In this document: one piece after another, positions 57,656 to 64,000 of the stretch
Layout of the letters: each line of letters starts with the position of its first letter
Numbering within the stretch: position 1 is the first letter of the stretch
NCBI RefSeq assembly: GCF_004151105.1
Contig: NZ_PHRF01000162.1
Location: 27,387-91,386, forward strand
Origin: Streptomyces sp. L-9-10
GTDB lineage: Bacteria; Actinomycetota; Actinomycetes; Streptomycetales; Streptomycetaceae
DNA length: 64,000 nt
Direction: 5' to 3'
Made by a program: the position numbers and the translations under genes
Notes under the pieces: model-generated
Seen by the model: only the letters and a program-made list of their open reading frames with translations
Databases searched by the model: none
What the model was told of the DNA's origin: nothing

Positions 57656-58504
57656 GTGGCAGATTCTTCACCGGTCTCTGGCGGAGACGATGACGACGCG
57701 ACGCGTCCCTACCGGCCGGGATACGAGCTGGTCGCCGAGCAGCTGCTGAACCACATCGCCGAGCAGAACCTGCGGGCCGGGGACCGGCTGCCCACCGAAC
57801 AGGGCCTGGCGCAGATCCTGGGCGCCTCCCGCAATGTCACCCGCGAGGCGGTGAAGGTCCTGTCCGCCATCGGCCGGCTGACCGTACGGCGTGGCGCGGG
57901 GATCTTCGTCGCCGAGTCGAACGCCGGGCTGGTCGACGACCAGCTCTCGCACTTCCGGCCGACGAGCATGGAAGACGTCCTGATGCTCCTGGACTACCGG
58001 ACGGTCATCGAGTCGGAGACGGCGCGCCGCGCCGCCTCCCTCGCCACGCCGATCGAGGTCCGGACCATCAGGGAGTGCGCCGAGACCTCGTTGGTGGCGG
58101 CCCGCGCCGCCGACGGGTACGGCTTCGCCAAGGCCGACACGGCGTTCCACGACGCGGTGGGCGCCGCCGCGCACAACGTGTTCCTGAGGTCGAGCGTCGC
58201 CGGGGTGCGTCGGCTGGCGTCACAGTCCGATGTGCTGCTCTTCCACGGTGACGCACCGGGGTCGCTGGAAGTGGCCGCACGACAGCACCTCGCCATTGCC
58301 GAGGCGGTCGCCGCGGGGGAGGCCGATCTCGCGGGCCGGCTGATGGTGGAGCACATCGCCACCACACAGAGCCAGTTCGAACGAAAGATCCGCGACCGGC
58401 TGTTCAACCTCGATTCCCGCGGCGGTGCCGGCACGCGGCCGCACACACCGAAGAGCACCGCTGCCGAGGACGACCCGCTCTCCCCTGAGTCGTCCGCCTC
58501 GTAA
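57656..58504 (+). CDS. FCD-type GntR regulator of the sugar locus
   Basis: 282 residues from GTG 57656, AGGGGGA eight bases upstream (ATG 57614 is an alternative without a site). An acidic head precedes the winged helix YELVAEQLLNHIAEQNLRAG, LPTEQGLAQILGASRNVTRE at about 25-75. An FCD domain follows, with AKADTAFHDAV and metal-site His residues to about 255, and a disordered tail ends the protein. It stands between the mutarotase/reductase operon and the secreted hydrolase operon and likely represses both until a sugar-acid intermediate appears. Confidence 0.9.
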   Translation: MADSSPVSGGDDDDATRPYRPGYELVAEQLLNHIAEQNLRAGDRLPTEQGLAQILGASRNVTREAVKVLSAIGRLTVRRGAGIFVAESNAGLVDDQLSHFRPTSMEDVLMLLDYRTVIESETARRAASLATPIEVRTIRECAETSLVAARAADGYGFAKADTAFHDAVGAAAHNVFLRSSVAGVRRLASQSDVLLFHGDAPGSLEVAARQHLAIAEAVAAGEADLAGRLMVEHIATTQSQFERKIRDRLFNLDSRGGAGTRPHTPKSTAAEDDPLSPESSAS

Positions 58505-58617
58505 GCCGCTGTCGTCACCCGACGCCACGGGCTCGCGGACCGAGCCGGCCAACGCCGGAGGAACCCGGAGGACGACCGGGTTCCCGGACACCACTTCATT
58601 GAGGCGATTGGATTTCC

Positions 58618-61600
58618 GTGTCTATACCGTCTTCTCGCGCAGGCATGTTCACACCGCTCCGAAGAGTGCTGACAGCCGCCCTTTCCCTGGCCGTCGTGTC
58701 GGCGCCGCTGGCCGCCGTACCGGCCCAGGCCGCCCCGTCGCGCGCCTCGGGCCTGGACGTCTACGTCTCGCCGACCGGCCGGGACGCCGGCTCCGGCACC
58801 GCCGCGCATCCGTTCAGGACCCTGGAACACGCCCGGGACTACGTGCGTGAGGCCAAGAAGAAGGTACGCGGCGACGTCCACGTACGGCTGATGGCGGGTA
58901 CGCACCAACTGAGCCGTACCTTCAGTCTCACCGCTCGGGACTCCGGCAGTGACGGACAACGGGTCGTCTACGAGGCCGCCCCCGGTGCGCACCCGGTGAT
59001 CAGCGGGGGCAAGCGGATCACCGGCTGGACCCCGGCCGATCCGGCGAAGGGGATCTACAAGGCCACGATCGGCGACCTCGACACCCGCCAGCTCTATGTG
59101 AACGGTGAACCGGCGACCCGCGCGCGCGGCGCGAAGAACCCGCCGGGCTTCAGCAAGACGTCCACCGGCTATACCTTCACCGACACCGCCATCAGTGGCT
59201 ACAAGCGTCCCTCGGACCTGGAAGTCGTCAGCAGTTGGGGCTGGAAGCTCCAGCGCTGCGGTGTGCGGTCGATCTCCGGCGACACGATGACGATGGAACA
59301 GCCCTGCTGGCACAACGCCAACCTGCAGCAGGGCCAGGAGATCCAGAATCCGACCTGGCTGGAGAACGCCCGCGAGCTGCTGGACACCCCCGGCGAGTGG
59401 TACGTCGACAAGGGCGCGGGCGAGGTGTACTACCTGCCCAAGGCCGGTCAGGACCTGTCGACCGCGACCGTCACGGTGCCGGTCGTGCAGGACCTGGTCA
59501 ATCTGAACGGCACCACCGCCAAGCCGGTCACCGATGTGTCCTTCGAGGGCATCACCTTCTCCTACTCCACCTGGCTCGCCCCCAGTTCGGCCGACGGACT
59601 CATCGAGGGCCAGGCGGGCTTCCGGATGGTCGGCGAGAACAACCCCGACTTCGACTCCACCCGCCTGAACTGGCAGAAGACGCCCGGGGCCGTCAATGTG
59701 AGCCACGGCCACGACATCGGTTTCAAGGGCAACACCTTCACCCACCTCGGCGCCGTCGGCCTGAACCTGAACACCGGGACCCAGGACACCGCCATCACGG
59801 GCAATGTCTTCCGGCAGATCGCCGCCACCGGCATCCAGATCGGCGGCGTCGAGGCGCGGGACGCACACCCCGACGACCCGCGGGACATCACCAAGAACAC
59901 CATGGTCGACAACAACGTCGTCACCAAGGTCGCCGACCAGTACAACGGCTCGGTGGGCATCCTGGCCGGCTACACCGACCGCACGGTGATCACCCACAAC
60001 AAGGTCTACGACCTGCCCTACAGCGGGATCTCCGTGGGCTGGGGATGGGGGCTGACCGACCAGGGCGGCAACCACGCGTACCCGAACAACGGCGGCGTGC
60101 CGGTCTGGGACACCCCCACCGTCAGCCGGGACACCCTCGTCACCGACAACGAGATCGGCGACATCATGAAGTCGCAGGCCGACGGTGGCGCCGTCTACAC
60201 CCTCAGTACCAACCCCGGCGGCACGGTCTCCGGCAACTACATCCACGGCGTCCCGGCCCCCGCGTACGGCGGCATCTACCACGACGAGGGCAGCCGCCAC
60301 TGGCGGAACACGGGCAACGCCCTGTGCGAGGTGTCCTTCCAGTGGATGCTGATGAACCACGGGGAAGAGAACACCGTCACCGGCAACTACACGAGCAACC
60401 CCGCCTTCAGCGTCCAGGGAGGCAGCGAGAACAACGACGTCAGCGGCAACATCGCCGTGGACTCCTGCGACCAGCTCCCGGCCTCGATCGTGAACAACGC
60501 CGGCCTCCAGCCGCGCTACCGGCACCTCGACCCGGGCCCGGACGTCACCGACCGTACGGCGCCCACCGCCCCCGGCACCCCGGCCGCGGTCGCCGACTTC
60601 CCGACCGTGGCGGACCTCAACTGGCCCGCGTCCACCGACGACACGGGCGTCACGGGCTACTCCGTCTACCGTGACGGCACGCTCGTCAGCGCTTCCGGAA
60701 AGACCTCCGTACGTATCCCCGGCCTGACGGCCGGCACGACCTACCGCTTCCGGATCACCGCCCGGGACGCGGCCGGCAACGAGTCCCCGCGGAGCCGGGA
60801 ACTGAAGGTCACCACGCCCTCCGGCTCCGACCTGGCGCTGAGGAAGCCGGTCACCGCCTCGTCGGACTCGGACGGCAACGTCCCCGAGAAGGCGGTGGAC
60901 GGTGACCTGTCCACCCGCTGGGCCCAGGGCCGCGGCCTGCCCGATCCGTCCTGGATCCAGGTGGACCTCGGCGCCCCCTACGACGTGAACGGCGCGATCA
61001 CCAGCTTCGAGAAGAGCAGCGGTTACAAGTACCGCATCGAGGTGTCCCCGGACGAGGTCAACTGGAAGACACTGGCGGACCACACCTCCGCGAACACCAC
61101 GGAGATGACCACCTACGCGCACACCGCCGATCCGGTCGCCGGCCGCTTCGTACGGCTGACGGTCACCGGGACCAGCGGCAACGGCGGCAGCGTCTTCGAC
61201 TTCCAGGTCTACGGCGCCCCCGGCGCGCCCAGCTCGGACGGCACCGCCCCCTCGGCCCCCGGACAGCCCGAGGTCAGACCCCTGCTGCCCAGCCTGGTGG
61301 ACCTCAGCTGGCCTGCCGCGACCGATGACACCGGCGTGACCAGCTATGTCGTCCAGCAGGACGGCAAGCGGATCGCCGTCACCGGCGCCACGACTCTGCG
61401 GGTCTCCGGCCTGACCCCGGCGAAGGAGTACTCCTTCACCGTCGTGGCCCGCGACGCCGCGCTGAACACCTCCGAGCCCAGCCGGGCGGCCGTCGTCACC
61501 ACGCCGGCCGACAACAACCTGGCGCTGAGGAAGCCGGTCACCGCCTCGTCGGACTCGGACGGCAACATCCCCGAGAAGGCGGTGGACGGTGACCTGTCCA

Positions 61601-61911
61601 CCCGCTGGGCCCAGGGCCGCGGCCTGCCCGATCCGTCCTGGATCCAGGTGGACCTGGGCGGGGACACCAAGGTCTCCAGCGTGGTGACCACCTTCGAGTT
61701 GCCCAGCGGCTACCAGTACCGCCTGGAGTACTCGGCCGACGGGACGACGTGGTCCACACTCGATGACCACACGTCCGAGAGGACCGTTTCGGCGACCAAC
61801 TACTCGTTCGCCGACCAGCCCGTGACGGCCCGCTACCTGCGCGTGACCGTCACCGGATCCAGCTGGAACGGCGGCAGCATCTACGAGCTGCGGGCGTACG
61901 GCGACTTCTGA
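58618..61911 (+). CDS. Secreted parallel beta-helix protein with two FN3 and two F5/8C domains (GH141-like)
   Basis: 1097 residues from GTG 58618 (ATG 58645 also possible). Signal peptide to about residue 41 (RVLTAALSLAVVSAPLAAVP, AQA). The catalytic part at about 46-640 starts VYVSPTGRDAGSGTAAHPFR and carries beta-helix rungs (NTFTHLGAVGLNLNTG, NKVYDLPYSGISVGWGWG, GGIYHDEGSRHWRNTGN), the layout I associate with CAZy GH141 alpha-L-fucosidases/xylanases. FN3 at about 645-736, F5/8C at 739-870, FN3 at 875-960, F5/8C at 967-1097. The discoidin-type domains probably bind glycans. Neighbouring fucose-type genes suggest it releases a deoxy sugar. Family assignment is from memory. Confidence 0.8.
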   Translation: MSIPSSRAGMFTPLRRVLTAALSLAVVSAPLAAVPAQAAPSRASGLDVYVSPTGRDAGSGTAAHPFRTLEHARDYVREAKKKVRGDVHVRLMAGTHQLSRTFSLTARDSGSDGQRVVYEAAPGAHPVISGGKRITGWTPADPAKGIYKATIGDLDTRQLYVNGEPATRARGAKNPPGFSKTSTGYTFTDTAISGYKRPSDLEVVSSWGWKLQRCGVRSISGDTMTMEQPCWHNANLQQGQEIQNPTWLENARELLDTPGEWYVDKGAGEVYYLPKAGQDLSTATVTVPVVQDLVNLNGTTAKPVTDVSFEGITFSYSTWLAPSSADGLIEGQAGFRMVGENNPDFDSTRLNWQKTPGAVNVSHGHDIGFKGNTFTHLGAVGLNLNTGTQDTAITGNVFRQIAATGIQIGGVEARDAHPDDPRDITKNTMVDNNVVTKVADQYNGSVGILAGYTDRTVITHNKVYDLPYSGISVGWGWGLTDQGGNHAYPNNGGVPVWDTPTVSRDTLVTDNEIGDIMKSQADGGAVYTLSTNPGGTVSGNYIHGVPAPAYGGIYHDEGSRHWRNTGNALCEVSFQWMLMNHGEENTVTGNYTSNPAFSVQGGSENNDVSGNIAVDSCDQLPASIVNNAGLQPRYRHLDPGPDVTDRTAPTAPGTPAAVADFPTVADLNWPASTDDTGVTGYSVYRDGTLVSASGKTSVRIPGLTAGTTYRFRITARDAAGNESPRSRELKVTTPSGSDLALRKPVTASSDSDGNVPEKAVDGDLSTRWAQGRGLPDPSWIQVDLGAPYDVNGAITSFEKSSGYKYRIEVSPDEVNWKTLADHTSANTTEMTTYAHTADPVAGRFVRLTVTGTSGNGGSVFDFQVYGAPGAPSSDGTAPSAPGQPEVRPLLPSLVDLSWPAATDDTGVTSYVVQQDGKRIAVTGATTLRVSGLTPAKEYSFTVVARDAALNTSEPSRAAVVTTPADNNLALRKPVTASSDSDGNIPEKAVDGDLSTRWAQGRGLPDPSWIQVDLGGDTKVSSVVTTFELPSGYQYRLEYSADGTTWSTLDDHTSERTVSATNYSFADQPVTARYLRVTVTGSSWNGGSIYELRAYGDF
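60831..60973 (+). repeat. Near-identical 143-base segment, copy 1
   Basis: It encodes the start of the first F5/8C domain (LALRKPVTASSDSDGN onward). It matches 61518..61660 at 141 of 143 positions by direct comparison, while the sequences on either side are clearly diverged. Confidence 0.9.
61518..61660 (+). repeat. Near-identical 143-base segment, copy 2
   Basis: Second F5/8C domain, offset 687 bases from copy 1. The two differences change GTC to ATC (Val to Ile) and CTC to CTG (silent). The pattern points to recent gene conversion or duplication. Confidence 0.9.
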
Positions 61912-61962
61912 CCCGTACGCGCCCCTTGGGGCCGGCCCACTCACACAGAAACGAAAGCCAGG

Positions 61963-63060
61963 ATGAAGATCACCCATGTCGAAGTACACCGGATCGACGT
62001 TCCGGCGGCCAGCCCGCCCTTCCGCTGGCGGGACGGGCTGAGCGGAAGCGCTCCGGTGGGCGACGGCGCGGTCCTGCGCATCGGCACCGACGAGGGAGCC
62101 GAGGGGGTGGCCCTGTTCGCCAGGCCGGGAGCCTTCACCACCCTGCGGGATCTGGTGGACCGGGTCTTCCGTGACGAACTGGTCGGAGCCGACCCGTTCC
62201 AGCGGGAATGGCTGTGGCACCGGGTGTGGGAGCTGGACCGTATCCACGAACTCCCGCTCCCCGCTCTGGGTCTCATCGACACCGCCCTGTGGGACCTGGC
62301 AGGCCGGTACCACGGGCAGCCGGTCTGGCGTCTGCTCGGCGGCTTCCGGGAGACGATCCCCGCGTACGCCTCCACCACGACGTTCGACAGCGTCGCGGAG
62401 TTCCTCGACGTGGCGGACCAGTGCCTGGCCCTGGGCTACCGAGGGATCAAGCTGCACGCCTGGGGCGACGCCCGCCGGGACGCCGAGCTCTGTCTGGCAC
62501 TGCGCGACCACGTCGGCCCTTCCGTCCCGCTCATGTACGACGGGTCGGCCGGCTTCGACCTCCCCGACGCGATCCGCCTGGGAAGGGCGCTGTCGGAGGC
62601 CGACTACCTCTGGTACGAGGAGCCGATGCGCGAGTTCAGCGTCTCCGCCTACCAGCGGCTGGCGGCGGCCGTGGACGTGCCGCTGCTCGTCGCCGAGACC
62701 TCCGACGGAGCCCATATGAACTCCGCGGACTTCATCACGGCCGGCGCCGCCACCTTCGGTGTACGGGCCGGCACCACCCTCCGCGGCGGGATCACCGGCG
62801 CCATGCGCACGGCACACCTCGCCGACGCCTACCGGCTCCGTGCCGAGGTGCACGGTTCGGACATCCCGAACCACCACCTGTGCATGGCCATCTCCAACAC
62901 CACCTACTACGAGTCCCTGGTGACCGCGGCGAAGGTCGTCCGCGAGCGCCATGTGGACGCACAGGGTCTGGTGCACGCCCCCACGGGGCCTGGCATAGCC
63001 CTCCCGCTCGACTTCGGCTACGGAAGCGAACTCCAGAGCTACGTCGAGCAGCCGCGCTGA
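61963..63060 (+). CDS. Enolase-superfamily sugar-acid dehydratase (MR/MLE type)
   Basis: 365 residues. Capping domain at about 1-125, then the barrel. K163-x-H165 (GIKLHAWGD) is at the second-strand position. Metal ligands are D193 (MYDGS), E219 or E220 (YEEPM) and E245 (AETSD). H297 (EVHGSD) is the likely general base or acid. The Asp that usually pairs with this His in mandelate-racemase enzymes is not obvious (GTTLRGGITG at 270-279). Shorter than L-fuconate dehydratase of the ENOSF1 type, so a related acid-sugar substrate is possible. Lies 51 bases after the beta-helix gene, same strand. Confidence 0.82.
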   Translation: MKITHVEVHRIDVPAASPPFRWRDGLSGSAPVGDGAVLRIGTDEGAEGVALFARPGAFTTLRDLVDRVFRDELVGADPFQREWLWHRVWELDRIHELPLPALGLIDTALWDLAGRYHGQPVWRLLGGFRETIPAYASTTTFDSVAEFLDVADQCLALGYRGIKLHAWGDARRDAELCLALRDHVGPSVPLMYDGSAGFDLPDAIRLGRALSEADYLWYEEPMREFSVSAYQRLAAAVDVPLLVAETSDGAHMNSADFITAGAATFGVRAGTTLRGGITGAMRTAHLADAYRLRAEVHGSDIPNHHLCMAISNTTYYESLVTAAKVVRERHVDAQGLVHAPTGPGIALPLDFGYGSELQSYVEQPR

Positions 63061-63165
63061 CCGGGCGGTGGCGGGACGGGCCGTTACTCGTCCGGCCCAC
63101 CACCGCACCCGGCGCCCCCATCCGGCGCGTAACCCGTCCCACGCACCAACAAGAAAGGCACGACA

Positions 63166-64000
63166 ATGAGGTCTTCAGGATCTCCGAGAGCCCGCAGGCG
63201 CCGCACCGCGCTGCGCACCGCCGCCGCGGCGCTCTCCCTGGCCGCGGCGGCCGCTCTGGCCGGCTGCGCCAGCGCCGACACCACCACCAAGACGTCCACC
63301 TCGGGGACGGCGTTCACACCGGTCGCGCAGAAGGACGGCTCGAAGATCACGGTGTGGGCCGACTCGACCCGGCTGCCGTCCGTGCAGGCGTACCAGAAGG
63401 CGCACCCGGACGTGAAGATGGAGATCGTCACGTACGACGGCGGCGCCGACGGCTCGACGTACCTCCAGTCGAAGACGCAGTTGTTCGACCGGACCGGCAG
63501 CGGCTGGCCGGACGTGGTGTTCGGCTCACCCACCGATGTGACCTGGGCGTCCGAGCCCACCAAGCCAGGCGCGCAGCCGTTCGCCGCGCCCCTGGACGAC
63601 AAGCTCGTGCCGCAGAGCACGCTGGACGGCTTCGCCAAGGGTTCCCTTGCGCCCTGCCAGTTCAACGGCCACACCTACTGCCTGCGCAACGACATCGCGC
63701 AGGTGGTCCTCTGGTACAACAAGGACCTCATGGACAAGTGGGGATACGAGACCCCTACCACCTGGCAGCAGTACGAGGCCCTGGGGAAGCAGGTCGCCAA
63801 GGACCACCCCGGCTACCTCGTCGGATCGGTCGGCGACACCAACTCCCACGAGTCGTACTTCTGGGCCTGCCAGTGCCCGGCGTTCAGTCTGGAGAAGCCG
63901 GACACGCTGCGCAGCGTTCTGAAGGACGAGAAGTGTGTCCGCATGGCGACGCTGCTGGACGAGCTGATCTCGGCCAAGGCCGTCACCACCAAGGGCTTCT
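63166..64000 (+). CDS. Sugar ABC transporter solute-binding lipoprotein (partial)
   Basis: The first 278 residues are in the window and the frame is open to the edge. ATG 63166 has AAAGG upstream. A basic start (RARRRRTALRTAAAA) and a lipobox ending ALAGC give Cys34 as the lipidated residue. ITVWADSTRLPSVQAYQKAH, WPDVVFGSP, LRNDIAQVVLWYNKDLMDKW and YETPTTWQQYEALGKQ are typical of family 1 (MalE/UgpB-like) sugar-binding proteins. It probably imports the sugar or oligosaccharide freed by the beta-helix protein. Permeases should follow outside the window. The ATPase may be the UgpC/MsiK-like protein at 18211 or one elsewhere. Confidence 0.88.
   Translation, partial: MRSSGSPRARRRRTALRTAAAALSLAAAAALAGCASADTTTKTSTSGTAFTPVAQKDGSKITVWADSTRLPSVQAYQKAHPDVKMEIVTYDGGADGSTYLQSKTQLFDRTGSGWPDVVFGSPTDVTWASEPTKPGAQPFAAPLDDKLVPQSTLDGFAKGSLAPCQFNGHTYCLRNDIAQVVLWYNKDLMDKWGYETPTTWQQYEALGKQVAKDHPGYLVGSVGDTNSHESYFWACQCPAFSLEKPDTLRSVLKDEKCVRMATLLDELISAKAVTTKGF

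Noticed and set aside
57994..63108. 1704-residue minus-strand frame across the sugar locus
   Set aside because: It runs antisense to three well-supported genes, and its apparent repeats mirror the FN3 and F5/8C repeats of the real gene.

Overview
The window is about 72% GC by eye, uses many GTG and one TTG start, has very short intergenic gaps, and carries the genes of a mycothiol-using actinomycete (an S-(hydroxymethyl)mycothiol dehydrogenase homologue, SoxR, two I36 inhibitor-like secreted proteins, UgpC/MsiK-type ATPase, YiaA/B protein). It reads as chromosomal Streptomyces or a close relative. I see no rRNA, tRNA, CRISPR array or intact insertion sequence. The only transposase trace is an ISL3-like remnant near 7.6 kb.

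Layout. 0-1.9 kb: DrrA-type exporter ATPase divergent from a TetR repressor. 1.9-3.1 kb: type ISP restriction-modification-like protein. 3.1-3.7 kb: a decayed gene. 3.9-7.6 kb: small secreted I36-type protein in one transcription unit with a LolD-like ATPase and an FtsX-like permease. 7.6-9.6 kb: scarred region with a GNAT gene fused to the ISL3 remnant and a TPR pseudogene. 9.6-12.6 kb: homogentisate dioxygenase with GntR and TetR regulators. 12.8-15.1 kb: molybdopterin oxidoreductase. 15.3-18.1 kb: CitMHS transporter coupled to an MFS transporter. 18.2-20.7 kb: orphan UgpC-like ATPase and an alcohol dehydrogenase. 20.7-24.4 kb: EamA transporter, ArsR, TetR and a divergent acyl-CoA dehydrogenase. 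24.4-27.9 kb: YiaA/B, Lrp/AsnC divergent from a rhodanese protein, TetR, MaoC hydratase, SoxR. 28-34.8 kb: zinc-ribbon protein, penicillin-acylase family enzyme, MHS-type MFS, NamZ-like muramidase. 35-42 kb: SDR, TetR, second I36 protein, LuxR, an acyl-CoA dehydrogenase/kinase pair resembling LvaC/LvaA, an MBL hydrolase. 42-47.8 kb: two DUF202 proteins and a Nudix hydrolase, FAD dehydrogenase, TPR-like protein, APC permease. 47.9-49.3 kb: MsrP-like molybdoenzyme overlapping a b-type cytochrome. 49.3-52.1 kb: gluconate uptake and phosphorylation (gntP, gntK, gntR). 52.2-54.9 kb: mycothiol-dependent formaldehyde oxidation with an MBL partner, and a pseudouridine synthase. 55.1-56 kb: DMT transporter. 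56-64 kb: a sugar locus with aldo/keto reductase, RhaM/FucU-like mutarotase, FCD-GntR regulator, a 1097-residue secreted beta-helix protein with FN3 and F5/8C modules, an enolase-superfamily dehydratase and a solute-binding lipoprotein running off the end.

Two themes stand out. First, many divergent or local regulators have clear palindromes in their promoters. Several of these genes have a -10 hexamer 6-7 bases before the start codon, which suggests leaderless mRNAs. Identical or near-identical operators are shared between TetR/MaoC (26-27 kb) and between the SDR and kinase genes (34.9 and 40.9 kb). Second, the right-hand locus looks like a complete secreted-glycosidase-to-oxidative-catabolism route for a deoxy sugar, most simply L-fucose. 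The least described units are the I36/LolD/FtsX cassette and the beta-helix sugar locus.
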